Shown: positions 32,028 to 41,564, counted from the stretch's first letter. The stretch: 41,600 nt of DNA from Streptomyces beijiangensis (GCF_017315755.1 NZ_JAFLRJ010000027.1:1-41600), one strand, 5' to 3'. The notes: a model not told the origin generated them from the letters alone. Numbers and translations are program-made.

Positions 32028-33113
32028 TCACACTCCGGCGTAGGAGTGCTTTCCGTTGATGAAGATGTTCACGCCGTAGTAGTTCCAGATCCAGCAGCCG
32101 AAGGCGAAGAGCGCCAGGTACGCGGCCTTGCGGCCCTTCCACCCGGCGGTCGCACGGGCGTGCAGGTAGCAGGCGTAGACGACCCAGGTGATGAACGACC
32201 AGGTCTCCTTGGGGTCCCAGCCCCAGTAACGGCCCCAGGCGTCGCCGGCCCAGATCGCGCCCGCGATGATCGTGAACGTCCAGAGCGGGAAGACGGCGGC
32301 GTTGATGCGGTACGAGAACTTGTCGAGCGAGGCCGCCGAGGGGAGCCGCTCCATGACCGAGGTCATGGTCGCGCCGGGCTGCTTGCCCGCCGCGACCTTC
32401 GCCTCGTAATTGTCACGGAAGAGGTAGAGCAGCGTGCCCGCGCCGCCGATGAAGAACGTCGCACCGCAGATGATCGCGCACGAGACGTGGATCCACAGCC
32501 AGTACGAGTGCAGCGCCGGGACCAGCTGGTCGCTGGAGGTGTAGAGGACCGTGGTGGCGATGCCGAGGTCGAGCAGGACCGCGGTGACCAGCGGCAGGCC
32601 CAGCCAGCGGACCTTCACCTTCGTGGCCAGGAGCACCAGGTAGGCGGCGACCACGACCGTGGAGAAGGTGATCGAGAACTCGTACATGTTGCCCCACGGC
32701 GCCCGCTGCACGGACGTGGCGCGGGTGACCACACCACCCACCGCGAGGAGGAAGCCGAGGACGGTGAGCGAGATGGCGATCCGCCCGTACAGGTCGCCCT
32801 GCTCCGTGCCGCCGGCCGCACCCGGGCCGTCGGGGACGTCGCGCGACCCGGCGGCCGAGCGCGTGACGATCTTCGGCCGTTCCAGTACGGCGGTTCCGCC
32901 GCCCGCCTTCTTGACCTGCACCTTCGGTGCGGAAGCGGTGGCGGCGGCCGGGGCCGTCAGCGCGGCGGCCGTACGCCCCACCTTGGAGCGCGCCCCGAAG
33001 GTCCACTCCGCGATGTGCGCGAAGAAGGCCAGCATGTAGATGGCCATCGCGGAGTAGATGAGCACATTGCTCATGTGCGCGAGATTCTCATTGGTTCCGG
33101 CGGCGAGATTCAC
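32028..33113 (-). CDS. ccsB: Cytochrome c biogenesis protein CcsB/ResC
   Basis: 361 residues from GTG 33113, which overlaps the ResB stop (GTGA). It is polytopic. The haem-handling tryptophan-rich signature is 'RYWGWDPKETWSFITWVVYA', and haem-ligand His residues lie in 'ALHSYWLWIHVS' and near 'YLHARATAGWKG'. An Ala/Lys/Gly-rich insertion at about 45-105 separates the first helix from the rest. With ResB it forms the System II complex that exports haem and attaches it to apocytochrome c outside the membrane. Confidence 0.95.
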   Translation of the reverse strand: MNLAAGTNENLAHMSNVLIYSAMAIYMLAFFAHIAEWTFGARSKVGRTAAALTAPAAATASAPKVQVKKAGGGTAVLERPKIVTRSAAGSRDVPDGPGAAGGTEQGDLYGRIAISLTVLGFLLAVGGVVTRATSVQRAPWGNMYEFSITFSTVVVAAYLVLLATKVKVRWLGLPLVTAVLLDLGIATTVLYTSSDQLVPALHSYWLWIHVSCAIICGATFFIGGAGTLLYLFRDNYEAKVAAGKQPGATMTSVMERLPSAASLDKFSYRINAAVFPLWTFTIIAGAIWAGDAWGRYWGWDPKETWSFITWVVYACYLHARATAGWKGRKAAYLALFAFGCWIWNYYGVNIFINGKHSYAGV

Positions 33114-34798
33114 TTCTCGGCCCCTTCGGCTGTCTCTGCGGATTCGTTCGAGGGCACAGCAGGCGCGGAGGGCGCCACTGAATGGAGCGTTTCGGCCAGT
33201 CGGCCCAGTTCCTCGGGGAGCTTCGCGGACTCGCTGCGGCCGAGCCCCGCCATCTCGACGACGGTGGTCCCGTCCTCGCCCCGTACGGCACGCACCCACA
33301 CCCGGCGGCGCTGGATGAACAGCGATCCCGCCAGACCGAGGATCGCCGTGATCGCGCCGATCAGCGCGAAGTCGTTGCCGGGCTGCTGCGAGATCTGGAA
33401 GCTCGCCCACTGCTTGACGCCCACGAACTGGATCGAGCCCGCGCCGTTCGGCAGCTTCATCGTCTCGCCGGGCAGCAGCAGCTTCTTGAGCAGATCGCCC
33501 TTGCTGTCCTTGAACTTGGTCATCTTGGAGGAGTCGAGCTGGTACACGCTCTGCGGAAGCCCCGCGTCGACACCCAGGCTGCCGTGGTACCCGGAGAGCG
33601 CGAGGACGGGGAAGTCCAGGCCCGGGTACTGCGACATCATCGTGCCGTGCCCCTTGAAGGTCGGCACGAACATCGCGTTGAAGCCGAGCTGCTCCTTCTT
33701 GCCCTTGGGGTCCTTGTAGCCGTCCATGACCTTGATCGCACCGGTCGATGTGACGTTGGAGTCGAGCGGCAGCAGCGGTACGGCCTCGCGGTAGATCTCC
33801 TTGCCGCTGCCGTCCTTGACGGAGACGACCGGGGCGTAGCCGTGCGAGATCAGATAGACCTTGGTGCCATCGACGATCAACGGCTCGTTGACCTTGATGA
33901 CGCCCTTCTGGTCCTTGCCGTCGACGCCCTTGGAGTACGTGACGTGGGCTTCGTACTTCCGCGGGGTGCCGCGGTTGGGTCCCGTCCTCTCGTACGTACC
34001 GACGAACTGGTCCAGCGTGAAGCTGAACGGCTTGAGCTCGTCGGAGTCGAAGAGGGTCCCCGGCTTGAAGTCGTCGTACTGGGAGAGCGTGTTGGAGAAC
34101 CCGTCACCGGTGTCCTCCACCATCAGCTTCCCGCCCTCGGACTTCCACAGCTGCCCGGCGGCGAACGCCAGGAGCAGCACGATCAGCGCGATGTGGAAGA
34201 GAAGGTTCCCGGTCTCGCGGAGATAGCCCTTCTCGGCGGCGACCGCGTCCCCGGCCGTATGGGCCCGGAAGCGCCGCTTCCTCATCATCGCGAGCGCGGC
34301 CTCGCGCACCTGCTCGGGCGAGGACTCGGTGCGCCAGGTCGTGTACGCGGGGAGGCGGGCGAGGTTGCGGGGGGCGCCCGGCGGGCGGCTGCGGAGCTGG
34401 CCGACGAAGGTCCAGGTGCGCGGCACGATGCAGCCGACGAGCGAGATGAACAGCAGGATGTAGATCGCGGAGAACCACACCGAGCTGTAGACGTGGAACA
34501 TGCCGATCTTCTCGTAGATCGGCGTGAGGAAGCTGTGCGCGGACTTGAAGAGGTCGACCTTGTTCTGGTCGATGCTGGCCTGCGGGATCAGGGATCCGGG
34601 GATCGCGCCGAGCGACAGCAGGAGCAGCAGGAGCAGCGCGACGCGCATGGAGGTCAGCTGGCGCCAGAACCAGCGGATCCAGCCGAAGACTCCCATCGCG
34701 GGCAGCGAGGAGGGCGACTCCTCCCTGGGGGCGGTCGACAGCTGCGACCCGGCTGCGCCGAGGTCGTCCTCTGTCGTCTTGGTCTCGGTCTCGCTCAT
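33110..34798 (-). CDS. resB: Cytochrome c biogenesis protein ResB
   Basis: 562 residues. A disordered N-terminus is followed by 'FGWIRWFWRQLTSMRVALLL' and 'LGAIPGSLIPQ', the ResB start, then a helix 'VWFSAIYILLFISLVGCIVP'. After a cytoplasmic part the haem-site helix 'ETGNLLFHIALIVLLLAFAA' contains the conserved His. A large extracellular domain (about 215-460) leads to the last helix 'DFALIGAITAILGLAGSLFI'. Partner of CcsB in System II; its stop is coupled to ccsB. Confidence 0.95.
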   Translation of the reverse strand: MSETETKTTEDDLGAAGSQLSTAPREESPSSLPAMGVFGWIRWFWRQLTSMRVALLLLLLLSLGAIPGSLIPQASIDQNKVDLFKSAHSFLTPIYEKIGMFHVYSSVWFSAIYILLFISLVGCIVPRTWTFVGQLRSRPPGAPRNLARLPAYTTWRTESSPEQVREAALAMMRKRRFRAHTAGDAVAAEKGYLRETGNLLFHIALIVLLLAFAAGQLWKSEGGKLMVEDTGDGFSNTLSQYDDFKPGTLFDSDELKPFSFTLDQFVGTYERTGPNRGTPRKYEAHVTYSKGVDGKDQKGVIKVNEPLIVDGTKVYLISHGYAPVVSVKDGSGKEIYREAVPLLPLDSNVTSTGAIKVMDGYKDPKGKKEQLGFNAMFVPTFKGHGTMMSQYPGLDFPVLALSGYHGSLGVDAGLPQSVYQLDSSKMTKFKDSKGDLLKKLLLPGETMKLPNGAGSIQFVGVKQWASFQISQQPGNDFALIGAITAILGLAGSLFIQRRRVWVRAVRGEDGTTVVEMAGLGRSESAKLPEELGRLAETLHSVAPSAPAVPSNESAETAEGAEK

Positions 34799-34802
34799 GA
34801 AA

Positions 34803-35576
34803 CTAGATCCCTACCGTGAAGCCGCCGGACCAGACCTGCATCTGCTGGATGATGCGGTCCCAGACGCCGGTGACCAGCAGCAGCCCGGTCGCGATCATCA
34901 TGATCCCGCCGATCCGCATCACCCACGCGTAGTGCTGCTTGACCCAGCCGAAGGCGCCGAGCGCCTTGCGGAAGGCGATGGCCGCCAGCACGAACGGGAC
35001 ACCGAGACCGAGGCAGTACGCGACCGTCAGTATGGCCCCGCGGCCCGCGGTCGCCTCCGTCATCGCCAGGCTGTTCACGGAGGCGAGAGTGGGCCCCAGG
35101 CACGGCGTCCAGCCGACCGCGAAGAGCGCACCGAGCAGCGGGGCCCCGGCGAGGCCGGTCACCGGCCGCTTGTGAATGCGGAATTCGCGCTGGGTGAGCC
35201 AGGGCATCATCCCCATGAAGAAGAAGCCGAGCACGATCATCACGGCGCCGAGGGACTTGGTGATGACGGAGCTGTAGTCCTGGAGGTTCTGGCCGAAGTA
35301 GCCGAAAAGCGCGCCGGTGGAGACGAAGACGGCCGTGAAGCCGAGAACGAAGAGGGAGGCCCCGGCGGCCATCCGCCCCCGCTTGGCATTCGCCAGGTCG
35401 GTGCCGGACACCCCGGTGACGTAACTCAGATAGCCGGGGACCAGCGGGAGTACGCACGGCGAGAAGAAGGAGACGAGACCGCCGAGGACCGCGATCGGGA
35501 CGGACACCAGCAGGGCACCGCTGAAGACCGTGTGGTTCAGACCGTCGGAGGCTGCCGCGTCGGCAAGAGCGATCAC
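34803..35576 (-). CDS. ccdA: CcdA-type thiol/disulfide membrane transporter
   Basis: 257 residues from GTG 35576, four bases beyond the ResA stop, with GGAGAAG upstream. It has six hydrophobic helices. The two redox Cys lie in 'LVSFFSPCVLPLVPGYLSYV' and 'LFAVGWTPCLGPTLASVNSL', the PC motifs of CcdA. It passes reducing equivalents from cytoplasmic thioredoxin across the membrane to ResA, which keeps apocytochrome Cys residues reduced. It stands in the resA-ccdA-resB-ccsB order. Confidence 0.95.
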   Translation of the reverse strand: MIALADAAASDGLNHTVFSGALLVSVPIAVLGGLVSFFSPCVLPLVPGYLSYVTGVSGTDLANAKRGRMAAGASLFVLGFTAVFVSTGALFGYFGQNLQDYSSVITKSLGAVMIVLGFFFMGMMPWLTQREFRIHKRPVTGLAGAPLLGALFAVGWTPCLGPTLASVNSLAMTEATAGRGAILTVAYCLGLGVPFVLAAIAFRKALGAFGWVKQHYAWVMRIGGIMMIATGLLLVTGVWDRIIQQMQVWSGGFTVGI

Positions 35577-35580
35577 GCGG

Positions 35581-36201
35581 TCACTTCTCCGCAACCAGCG
35601 GGTCGAGCATCTTGTGCAGATCCTCCTCGGACATCGCGGCGGCCTTGCGCGCGGCGATCTTTCCGTCCCGGTCGAAGACGATCGTCGACGGAATGGCCAC
35701 CGGATTCAGATTGCCCTTGGGGAAGCGGAGAATGAGCTTGCCGGCCGGGTCGTAGAGGCTCGGGTACTCGACACCGAAATCCTTCTCGAACGCCTTTGCC
35801 GGGCCCATCGACGCGTCACGGGTGTTGATCCCCACGAACTCGACCCCCTTGGGCTTGAGCTCCTTGGCGACCTTCGCCAAATTCGCGGCCTCGGCGCGGC
35901 ACGGACTGCACCAGGAGCCCCAGACATTCAGCACGACGATCTTGCCCTTGTAGGCGGAGTTGACGTCGAGCTTGGTGCCTTCGAGGGTTTCACCGGAGAT
36001 GTCGGGGGCGGCCTTGCGCTCCGCCTTGGGAACGGTGGAGATCCCGCTGCTGCTCGTCACGAATCGGGAGCCCGACGAGCTGCTCACCTGGGTGCCCGAG
36101 CTGCACGCCGACAGCGTCAGCGCACCGGCCGCGGCCACAACGCCCAACTGGGCGGCGCGACGGCGGACGATGCGGCGGGGCAGGGCATACGTAAGTGCCA
36201 T
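35581..36201 (-). CDS. resA: ResA/TlpA-like thioredoxin lipoprotein
   Basis: 206 residues from ATG 36201. The signal peptide has an Arg-rich start ('RRIVRRR') and lipobox 'LTLSAC', so the protein is likely a membrane-anchored lipoprotein. A Ser-rich linker precedes the thioredoxin fold with 'VVLNVWGSWCSPCRAEAANL' (redox CxxC) and 'NPVAIPSTIVFDRDGKI' (cis-Pro loop). First gene of the cytochrome c operon; it reduces the CxxCH Cys pair of apocytochrome c using electrons from CcdA. Confidence 0.95.
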   Translation of the reverse strand: MALTYALPRRIVRRRAAQLGVVAAAGALTLSACSSGTQVSSSSGSRFVTSSSGISTVPKAERKAAPDISGETLEGTKLDVNSAYKGKIVVLNVWGSWCSPCRAEAANLAKVAKELKPKGVEFVGINTRDASMGPAKAFEKDFGVEYPSLYDPAGKLILRFPKGNLNPVAIPSTIVFDRDGKIAARKAAAMSEEDLHKMLDPLVAEK

Positions 36202-36268
36202 GTGAAAAGTTTCGCATGGCCCATTCCGGGATCTTGGGCACCCCCCTCACTGCCCGGAACGCCCGTTG

Positions 36269-37519
36269 TCAGACCGCCTTAAGGAAAGTGTTCCAGCCGC
36301 CCTCGGGGCGCTGGCCGACATCGAGCGTGCGCAGCTTGGCGAGCACCTTCGGGTCCTGGACGTCGAGCCAGTCGACGTACTGCTTGAAGGAGACCAGGCG
36401 CACACCGGGGCGGCCCGCGATCTTCTTGAACGCGTCCTCGACGGCGTCCATATAGATGCCGCCGTTCCACTGCTCGAAGTGGTTGCCGATGTACATGGGG
36501 GCGCGATTGCCCTCGTACGCCCTCTTGAATCCCGCGAAATACGACTCGGCCGCCTGCGTGCGCCAGCCCTCATAACGCGAGGTCATGCCCTTGGTCGAAT
36601 TCCCCGACTGATTGGCGAGGATGTTGTAGTCCATCGAGAGCACCTCGAAGGAATGACCCGGGAACGGCATGGCCTGCAGCGGCAGGTCCCACACCCCACC
36701 GCGCTTGACGGGCCAGGTCTGGCGGCCGCCGGGCGAGCTCGCGTCGTACCGCCAGCCGAGCTTCTTCGCCGTCGGCAGCAGGTTGTCCTGGCCGAGCAGG
36801 CACGGGGTGCGGCCGCCGACGAGCTCCTTGCGGTAGTCGAAGGGCAGCGGGTCCTCGTCGTGCCAGCCGGTGTTGGTGCGCCACTCCGTGACGAAGGACA
36901 CAGCCTGGTCGATCTCGCTCTGCCACTGCTCCGGCGTCCAGTGCGCCACCGAGCCGGAGGAGGTGCCGCAGAAGTGGCCGTTGAAGTGGGTGCCGATCTC
37001 ATGTCCGTCGAGCCACGCCTGACGCGTATTGGTCAGCGTCATTTTGACGTGCTCGTCGGTGAGGTACCCGATGTCGCTGGCGCCGGTGGGGTTGTTCGGC
37101 GGACGGTAGAGGGACTTCTTCGACTCCGGGAGCAGATAGAGCCCGGAGAGGAAGAAGGTCATCTTCGCGTCGTGCTCCTTGGCAAGCTTCAGGAAGCGCG
37201 GGTACAGGCCGTTGCCGACCTCGCCCGCCCCGTCCCAGGAGAAGATCACGAACTGCGGGGGCGTCTCGCCCGGCTGCAGCGGTACGGGCCTGGCCGGCTG
37301 ATGCGGCTGCTTGCCCGTGTCCGAGGTCGACCCGTCACCGATCGGGCGGCCCGCCGGCGCCTTGCTCGCCGCCGACCCCTTGCCCTTGCCGATGTGCCCC
37401 GGATCGGTCGTGTCCGACGTACCGGACGAACCGGAGCCGGAACTGCAGCCGGCGAGCCCCGCCGCGGCCGCAGCCCCAACCCCCAGTCCCAGCAGACCCC
37501 TTCGGCTCATGTTGCGCAT
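36269..37519 (-). CDS. Polysaccharide-deacetylase-like Tat lipoprotein
   Basis: 416 residues from ATG 37519 (ATGs at 37531 and 37510 are alternatives). The N-terminus 'NMSRRGLLGLGVGAAAAAGL' followed by AGC combines a twin-arginine motif with a lipobox, so it is likely exported folded and lipidated. After a Ser/Gly/Pro-rich linker, 'FVIFSWDGAGEVGNGLYPRF' replaces the usual TFDDG metal strand, with a single Asp. 'DGHEIGTHFNGHFCG' supplies the H-x-x-x-H motif. The domain is extended compared with chitooligosaccharide deacetylases. Cell-wall or surface glycan is the probable target; catalytic competence is uncertain because of the altered first motif. Confidence 0.87.
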   Translation of the reverse strand: MRNMSRRGLLGLGVGAAAAAGLAGCSSGSGSSGTSDTTDPGHIGKGKGSAASKAPAGRPIGDGSTSDTGKQPHQPARPVPLQPGETPPQFVIFSWDGAGEVGNGLYPRFLKLAKEHDAKMTFFLSGLYLLPESKKSLYRPPNNPTGASDIGYLTDEHVKMTLTNTRQAWLDGHEIGTHFNGHFCGTSSGSVAHWTPEQWQSEIDQAVSFVTEWRTNTGWHDEDPLPFDYRKELVGGRTPCLLGQDNLLPTAKKLGWRYDASSPGGRQTWPVKRGGVWDLPLQAMPFPGHSFEVLSMDYNILANQSGNSTKGMTSRYEGWRTQAAESYFAGFKRAYEGNRAPMYIGNHFEQWNGGIYMDAVEDAFKKIAGRPGVRLVSFKQYVDWLDVQDPKVLAKLRTLDVGQRPEGGWNTFLKAV

Positions 37520-37612
37520 TGCGCCACCCATCCCAGCTCGATTCCTTGACAGCCTATTCACAGCTGACAACGAGTGAGATGCAGGGAGGAACACGAGGGT
37601 TCCGGCTAATCT

Positions 37613-37627
37613 GCACAAATTTTGTGC
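37613..37627. promoter_or_regulatory. AT-rich palindrome between phosphatase and deacetylase genes
   Basis: GCACAAATTTTGTGC is a 7+1+7 palindrome directly after the phosphatase stop and about 95 bp upstream of the deacetylase start. It could be a hairpin end for one gene or an operator for the other. Confidence 0.4.
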
Positions 37628-38344
37628 TTATGCACCAAAAGCTTTTGCTTTACCTTTCACAGGCTTCGCGCCTGCCAACAGATGGGACGGCACCAGATCC
37701 CTCGCCGGTTCCGAATATCCCACGGAGACAATTTTGTCCCCCTGGTACGTGAAGGATGTCAGCGAGGCCAGCGTGCACTGCCGCTTCCGCGGGTCGTGCC
37801 ACAGGCGCCGCCGCTCGGCGAAGCTCCGTACGATCCAGATCGGCAGCTGGTGGCTGACGCAGACCGCCTCGTGCCCGCGGGCCGCGTCGCGCGCCGCACC
37901 GAGCGCGCCCATCATCCGGACGACCTGCTCGATGTACGGCTCGCCCCAGGACGGCTGGAAGGGGTTGGTCAGGTACTTCCAGTTGGCGGGCTTGCGCAGG
38001 GCGCCGTCGCCGACCCCGAAGGTCTTGCCCTCGAAGACGTTGCCCGCCTCGATCAGCCGCTCGTCGGTGGCCAGGTCCAGGCTGTGCGCCTTGGCGACCG
38101 GCGTCGCCGTCTCCTGGGCGCGCTCCAGCGGGGAGGCGACGACATGCGTGATGTCGCGGCCCGAGAGGTGCTCGGCGACCCGGTCGGCCATCTGCCGGCC
38201 GAGCTCGGAGAGGTGGTAGCCGGGCCTGCGGCCGTACAGCACGCCCTCCGGGTTGTGGACCTCGCCGTGGCGCATCAGGTGGACGACGGTGATGTCCGTG
38301 TCTCTGGTGCTACTGCTGTCACTGCTGTTACTGCTGGTGCTCAT
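37628..38344 (-). CDS. Histidine phosphatase (phosphoglycerate-mutase-like)
   Basis: 238 residues from ATG 38344, overlapping the hemL stop (ATGA). A Ser/Asn/Thr-rich 17-residue start is followed by '[20 protein letters not shown]' (catalytic RHG) and '[20 protein letters not shown]'. The acid residue lies in '[15 protein letters not shown]' and the second catalytic His in '[19 protein letters not shown]'. The fold dephosphorylates small molecules or proteins by a phosphohistidine intermediate; the substrate is unknown. Coupling to hemL is the only context clue. Confidence 0.93.
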   Translation of the reverse strand: MSTSSNSSDSSSTRDTDITVVHLMRHGEVHNPEGVLYGRRPGYHLSELGRQMADRVAEHLSGRDITHVVASPLERAQETATPVAKAHSLDLATDERLIEAGNVFEGKTFGVGDGALRKPANWKYLTNPFQPSWGEPYIEQVVRMMGALGAARDAARGHEAVCVSHQLPIWIVRSFAERRRLWHDPRKRQCTLASLTSFTYQGDKIVSVGYSEPARDLVPSHLLAGAKPVKGKAKAFGA

Positions 38345-39663
38345 GCGGTCGCCTCCGCGGCGGCTCGGGCGGCGGCGGGGAGCGCGGCCGCGATGCGCTC
38401 GACAGCGCGCTCGTCGTGGGCGGTCGAGACGAACCAGGACTCGAAGGCCGACGGCGGGAGATAGACGCCCTGCGCCAGCATCGAGTGGAAGAACGGGGTG
38501 AAGCGGAAGGACTCCTGCGCCTTGGCGCCGTCGTAGTCGCGGACGTCGCTGTCGGTGAAGAAGACGGAGAACATGCTGGACGCCGTCTGCACCCGGTGCG
38601 CGACACCCTCCTTGGAGAGCGCGGCGGTCACCAGACCGCGGATCTCGCGGGAGACCGCGTCGATCTTCGCGTACGCGGCATCGTCGAGCAGCCTCAGCTG
38701 CGCCAGACCCGCTGCGGTGGCGACCGGGTTACCGGAGAGCGTGCCCGCCTGGTAGACGGGGCCGATGGGCGCCAGGTGCCCCATGACGTCACCGCGACCG
38801 CCGAAGGCAGCGGCCGGGAAGCCGCCGCCCATGACCTTGCCGAACGTCATCAGGTCGGGCTTGACGCCGTCGATTCCGTACCAGCCGGCCTTGGAGGTAC
38901 GGAAGCCGGTCATCACCTCGTCGGAGATGTAGAGGGCGCCGTTGGCGGTGCAGAGCTCGGCGAGCCCGGCGTTGAAGCCGTCCAGGGGCGGGACCACACC
39001 CATGTTGCCGGGCGAGGCCTCGGTGATCACACAGGCGATCTCGCCGGGGTACGCGGCGAAAGCGGCACGGACCGCCTCGATGTCGTTGTACGGAATGACG
39101 ATCGTGTCCCCCGCCTGCGCGCCCGTGACACCCGGGGTGTCGGGCAGCCCGAGGGTCGCGACCCCGGAGCCCGCGGCGGCGAGCAGCGCGTCCACGTGGC
39201 CGTGGTAGCAGCCGGCGAACTTCACCACCTTCGCGCGGCCGGTGAAGCCGCGGGCGAGGCGGATCGCGGACATGGTCGCCTCGGTGCCGGAGGAGACCAG
39301 GCGGACCTGCTCGACCGGCTCGATGCGGGAGACGATCTCCTCGGCGAGCGCGACCTCTCCCTCACCGGGCGTACCGAAGGAGGTGCCACGGGCGACCGCG
39401 GCCTGGACGGCGGCGATCACCTCGGGGTGGGAATGGCCGAGGATCATCGGCCCCCACGAGCACACGAGGTCGACGTACTCGCGTCCGTCGGCGTCGGTCA
39501 GGTACGGACCGGTACCGGACACCATGAAACGGGGCGTACCGCCCACCGCGCGGAAGGCGCGGACGGGCGAGTTCACCCCGCCGGGTGTCACGAGGGACGC
39601 ACGGTCGAAGAGCGTCTGCGAAACTGGGGCGTCGTATTCGTACGGATAGCTCACACAAGCCAT
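38341..39663 (-). CDS. hemL: Glutamate-1-semialdehyde 2,1-aminomutase
   Basis: 440 residues from ATG 39663 (GTG 39654 possible). Diagnostic blocks are '[20 protein letters not shown]', '[20 protein letters not shown]', '[20 protein letters not shown]', '[20 protein letters not shown]' and the PLP-lysine segment '[20 protein letters not shown]'. It converts glutamate-1-semialdehyde to 5-aminolevulinate in tetrapyrrole synthesis. It lies a few kilobases from the cytochrome c maturation genes, a sensible grouping of haem supply and haem use, though these are separate transcripts. Confidence 0.97.
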   Translation of the reverse strand: MACVSYPYEYDAPVSQTLFDRASLVTPGGVNSPVRAFRAVGGTPRFMVSGTGPYLTDADGREYVDLVCSWGPMILGHSHPEVIAAVQAAVARGTSFGTPGEGEVALAEEIVSRIEPVEQVRLVSSGTEATMSAIRLARGFTGRAKVVKFAGCYHGHVDALLAAAGSGVATLGLPDTPGVTGAQAGDTIVIPYNDIEAVRAAFAAYPGEIACVITEASPGNMGVVPPLDGFNAGLAELCTANGALYISDEVMTGFRTSKAGWYGIDGVKPDLMTFGKVMGGGFPAAAFGGRGDVMGHLAPIGPVYQAGTLSGNPVATAAGLAQLRLLDDAAYAKIDAVSREIRGLVTAALSKEGVAHRVQTASSMFSVFFTDSDVRDYDGAKAQESFRFTPFFHSMLAQGVYLPPSAFESWFVSTAHDERAVERIAAALPAAARAAAEATA

Positions 39664-39734
39664 GGTGTCAGAGCCCCGAGCACTCTTGCGGACAGGTGTT
39701 TCACCGCACGCACGTGGGGGAGGTCACTGACACG

Positions 39735-40355
39735 ATGATCGGGTTGCGCGGCGGGGGCCGCGAGTGGTCGGGTGGAGATATGCATCGCGGTGGCGGACTG
39801 GGCGAGGGTACGGACGACCTCGATCCCGAGCGCGTGCCCAAGGGGAAACACCGGCGCGCGCGGGAGAGAGCTGCCTCGAAGCAGCCGGCCGCGCACTCGG
39901 GAAACAGGGCGGGCTCCATGGGGGTGACGTACAAGTACTTCGGTGCGCCCGACGGCGCCACCGCCGCGCGCGTGCCCGTCACCATGCGCCCCGAGGAGCT
40001 GGGCGGCGACGAGCTCGGCATGGGCGGGATGTTCACCAAGATCAAGCCGGAGACGATGGCCGCCATGGTCCTGACCGGCATACAGGGCATACCCCTGCAC
40101 AAGGTCCCGCCGCTCGAACTGGTGGTGCTCCACCCCGACTATGCGGTGGTCAAGCTTCCGATGACGGTCGTGGACCCGCTGCGGGGGGTCGGCGAGGAGT
40201 CGGTGGGGGCCGCGGCTTTCATCTGGTCGACCGTGCCGGACCGGGGCGGGCCCCGGGATGCGTTCAATGTGTACCAACTCCTGCATGAATGGCAGGATTT
40301 CAGCCACCGGCTGCATGATGCGGGGCACCAGGCGTACTGCCTGGTCTGGCCGTAG
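39735..40355 (+). CDS. Uncharacterised protein divergent from hemL
   Basis: About 206 residues from ATG 39735, with GGGGGAGG upstream; ATG 39780 would give a shorter form. The first 60 residues are Gly/Arg/Lys-rich and probably disordered ('PKGKHRRARERAASKQ'). A compact domain follows: 'VTYKYFGAPDGATAARVPVT', 'ELGMGGMFTKIKPETMAAMV' and 'HKVPPLELVVLHPDYAVVKL', ending 'NVYQLLHEWQDFSHRLHDAG'. No signal peptide, membrane helix or known motif was recognised. Confidence 0.8.
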   Translation: MIGLRGGGREWSGGDMHRGGGLGEGTDDLDPERVPKGKHRRARERAASKQPAAHSGNRAGSMGVTYKYFGAPDGATAARVPVTMRPEELGGDELGMGGMFTKIKPETMAAMVLTGIQGIPLHKVPPLELVVLHPDYAVVKLPMTVVDPLRGVGEESVGAAAFIWSTVPDRGGPRDAFNVYQLLHEWQDFSHRLHDAGHQAYCLVWP

Positions 40356-40417
40356 TCCGGAATCCGGTGTCGGCGTGCTGACGCCGGTTGTCAGACCCCC
40401 CGCCTATGGTCGGATCC

Positions 40418-41008
40418 ATGGGAAGCAATGTGCGGATCGTGCAGTGGTCGGAGGGCGACCTCGACCTGCTGCGGCGCGCCAATGCGCCGGAGATGATGGA
40501 CCACTTGGGCGGGCCGGAGACCGAGGAGAAGCTCGCCGTCCGGCATGCGCGGTATGTGGCGATGAAGGACCCTGCGGCGGGCCGGATGTACCGGATCGTG
40601 CTGGAGCCGGACGGCGAGCAGGACGGCGAGCAGGACGGCGATGCGCCTGGTGACGCGTCTGGTGATGCGCTCGGTGAGGCGGCCGGTGAGGCGGCCGGTG
40701 AGGCGGCCGGCACGATCGGGTACTGGCAGCGCGACTGGCAGGGCGAGAGGGTGTACGAGACCGGGTGGGCGGTGCTGACCGCCTTCCAGGGTCTGGGCAT
40801 CGCCTCCGCCGCGGCCCGCGCGGTGGCGGCCGAGGCCGCGGAGCTGGGCCGCAACCGCTATCTGCACGCGTTTCCCTCCACGGACCACCCCGGGTCCAAC
40901 GGGGTCTGCCGCAAGGCGGGTTTCGAGCTGGTGGCGGAGTGCGACTTCGAATACCCGCCGGGCCACTCCCTCCGCACGAACGACTGGCGCCGGGACCTCC
41001 GCCCCTGA
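40418..41008 (+). CDS. GNAT acetyltransferase with an expanded acidic insertion
   Basis: 196 residues from ATG 40418. 'VRIVQWSEGDLDLLRRANAP' and 'GWAVLTAFQGLGIASAAARA' (Q-x-x-G-I-A acetyl-CoA loop), then 'PSTDHPGSNGVCRKAGFELV', are GNAT features. Between the second and third strands, at about residues 66-98, sits a repetitive insertion of GEQD, DAPGDASGDA and GEAA units encoded by near-exact tandem repeats (40612-40710), which would lengthen a surface loop. Substrate unknown. Confidence 0.88.
   Translation: MGSNVRIVQWSEGDLDLLRRANAPEMMDHLGGPETEEKLAVRHARYVAMKDPAAGRMYRIVLEPDGEQDGEQDGDAPGDASGDALGEAAGEAAGEAAGTIGYWQRDWQGERVYETGWAVLTAFQGLGIASAAARAVAAEAAELGRNRYLHAFPSTDHPGSNGVCRKAGFELVAECDFEYPPGHSLRTNDWRRDLRP
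40612..40710 (+). repeat. In-frame tandem repeats in the GNAT gene
   Basis: Two copies of GGCGAGCAGGAC, then degenerate 12- to 15-base units, then three copies of GGTGAGGCGGCC. All units are multiples of three bases and encode Gly/Asp/Glu/Ala-rich sequence. Confidence 0.8.
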
Positions 41009-41026
41009 ACTCCTCCTCTCAGCCCC

Positions 41027-41464
41027 TCAGTCGAGGTCCAGGTGCCGGTCGAAGTGAAAGGCGGTGACAGCCATCCGCTCCCGGAAGTAGAACCGGTGGG
41101 CTTCGACCCGCTGCGTACCGGAGTCCAGACTGAGCTGAGTGCAGCCCGCCTCCCTGGCCCGCCCTTCCAGGTACGCGAGCAGCTGCCGCCCCACCCCGCC
41201 GGACCGCGCGGCGGCGGAGGTGACCAGGTCGTCGACGTACAGCTTCCGCAGCGCACTGGTGTTGACGACGACGCGCCACCCGGCGGCGCCCACACACACC
41301 CCGTCGTCGCTGTACGCGACGGTGAAGCGCAGCCCCTGGCCGTGCCCCTCGGCGTACACCTCTCCCAGCAGTTCCTCGGTGAGATGCGGGCGGAGCTCGC
41401 GCAGGACGGGGAGGAGGTCGGTGGCGAGCCGTTCGTCGCCGGGCTCAAGGTCGATGATTTTCAT
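41027..41464 (-). CDS. GNAT acetyltransferase
   Basis: 145 residues from ATG 41464. The short frame upstream has no family features. 'KIIDLEPGDERLATDLLPVL' starts the fold and 'ALRKLYVDDLVTSAAARSGG' with 'GVGRQLLAYLEGRAREAGCT' is the acetyl-CoA signature (R-x-x-G-x-G/V-G). 'LSLDSGTQRVEAHRFYFRER' and 'AFHFDRHLD' form the end. It resembles small, broadly distributed GNATs; substrate unknown. Confidence 0.88.
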   Translation of the reverse strand: MKIIDLEPGDERLATDLLPVLRELRPHLTEELLGEVYAEGHGQGLRFTVAYSDDGVCVGAAGWRVVVNTSALRKLYVDDLVTSAAARSGGVGRQLLAYLEGRAREAGCTQLSLDSGTQRVEAHRFYFRERMAVTAFHFDRHLDLD

Positions 41465-41564
41465 GCGGGCACTGTACGAGCAACGACCAAAGCGTGCCCC
41501 GCCCACACCAGGCAAAATCAAGCCCCTCAAGGGGGTCCCCCCTGCTCCTTAAGAGCTTGGGGGA

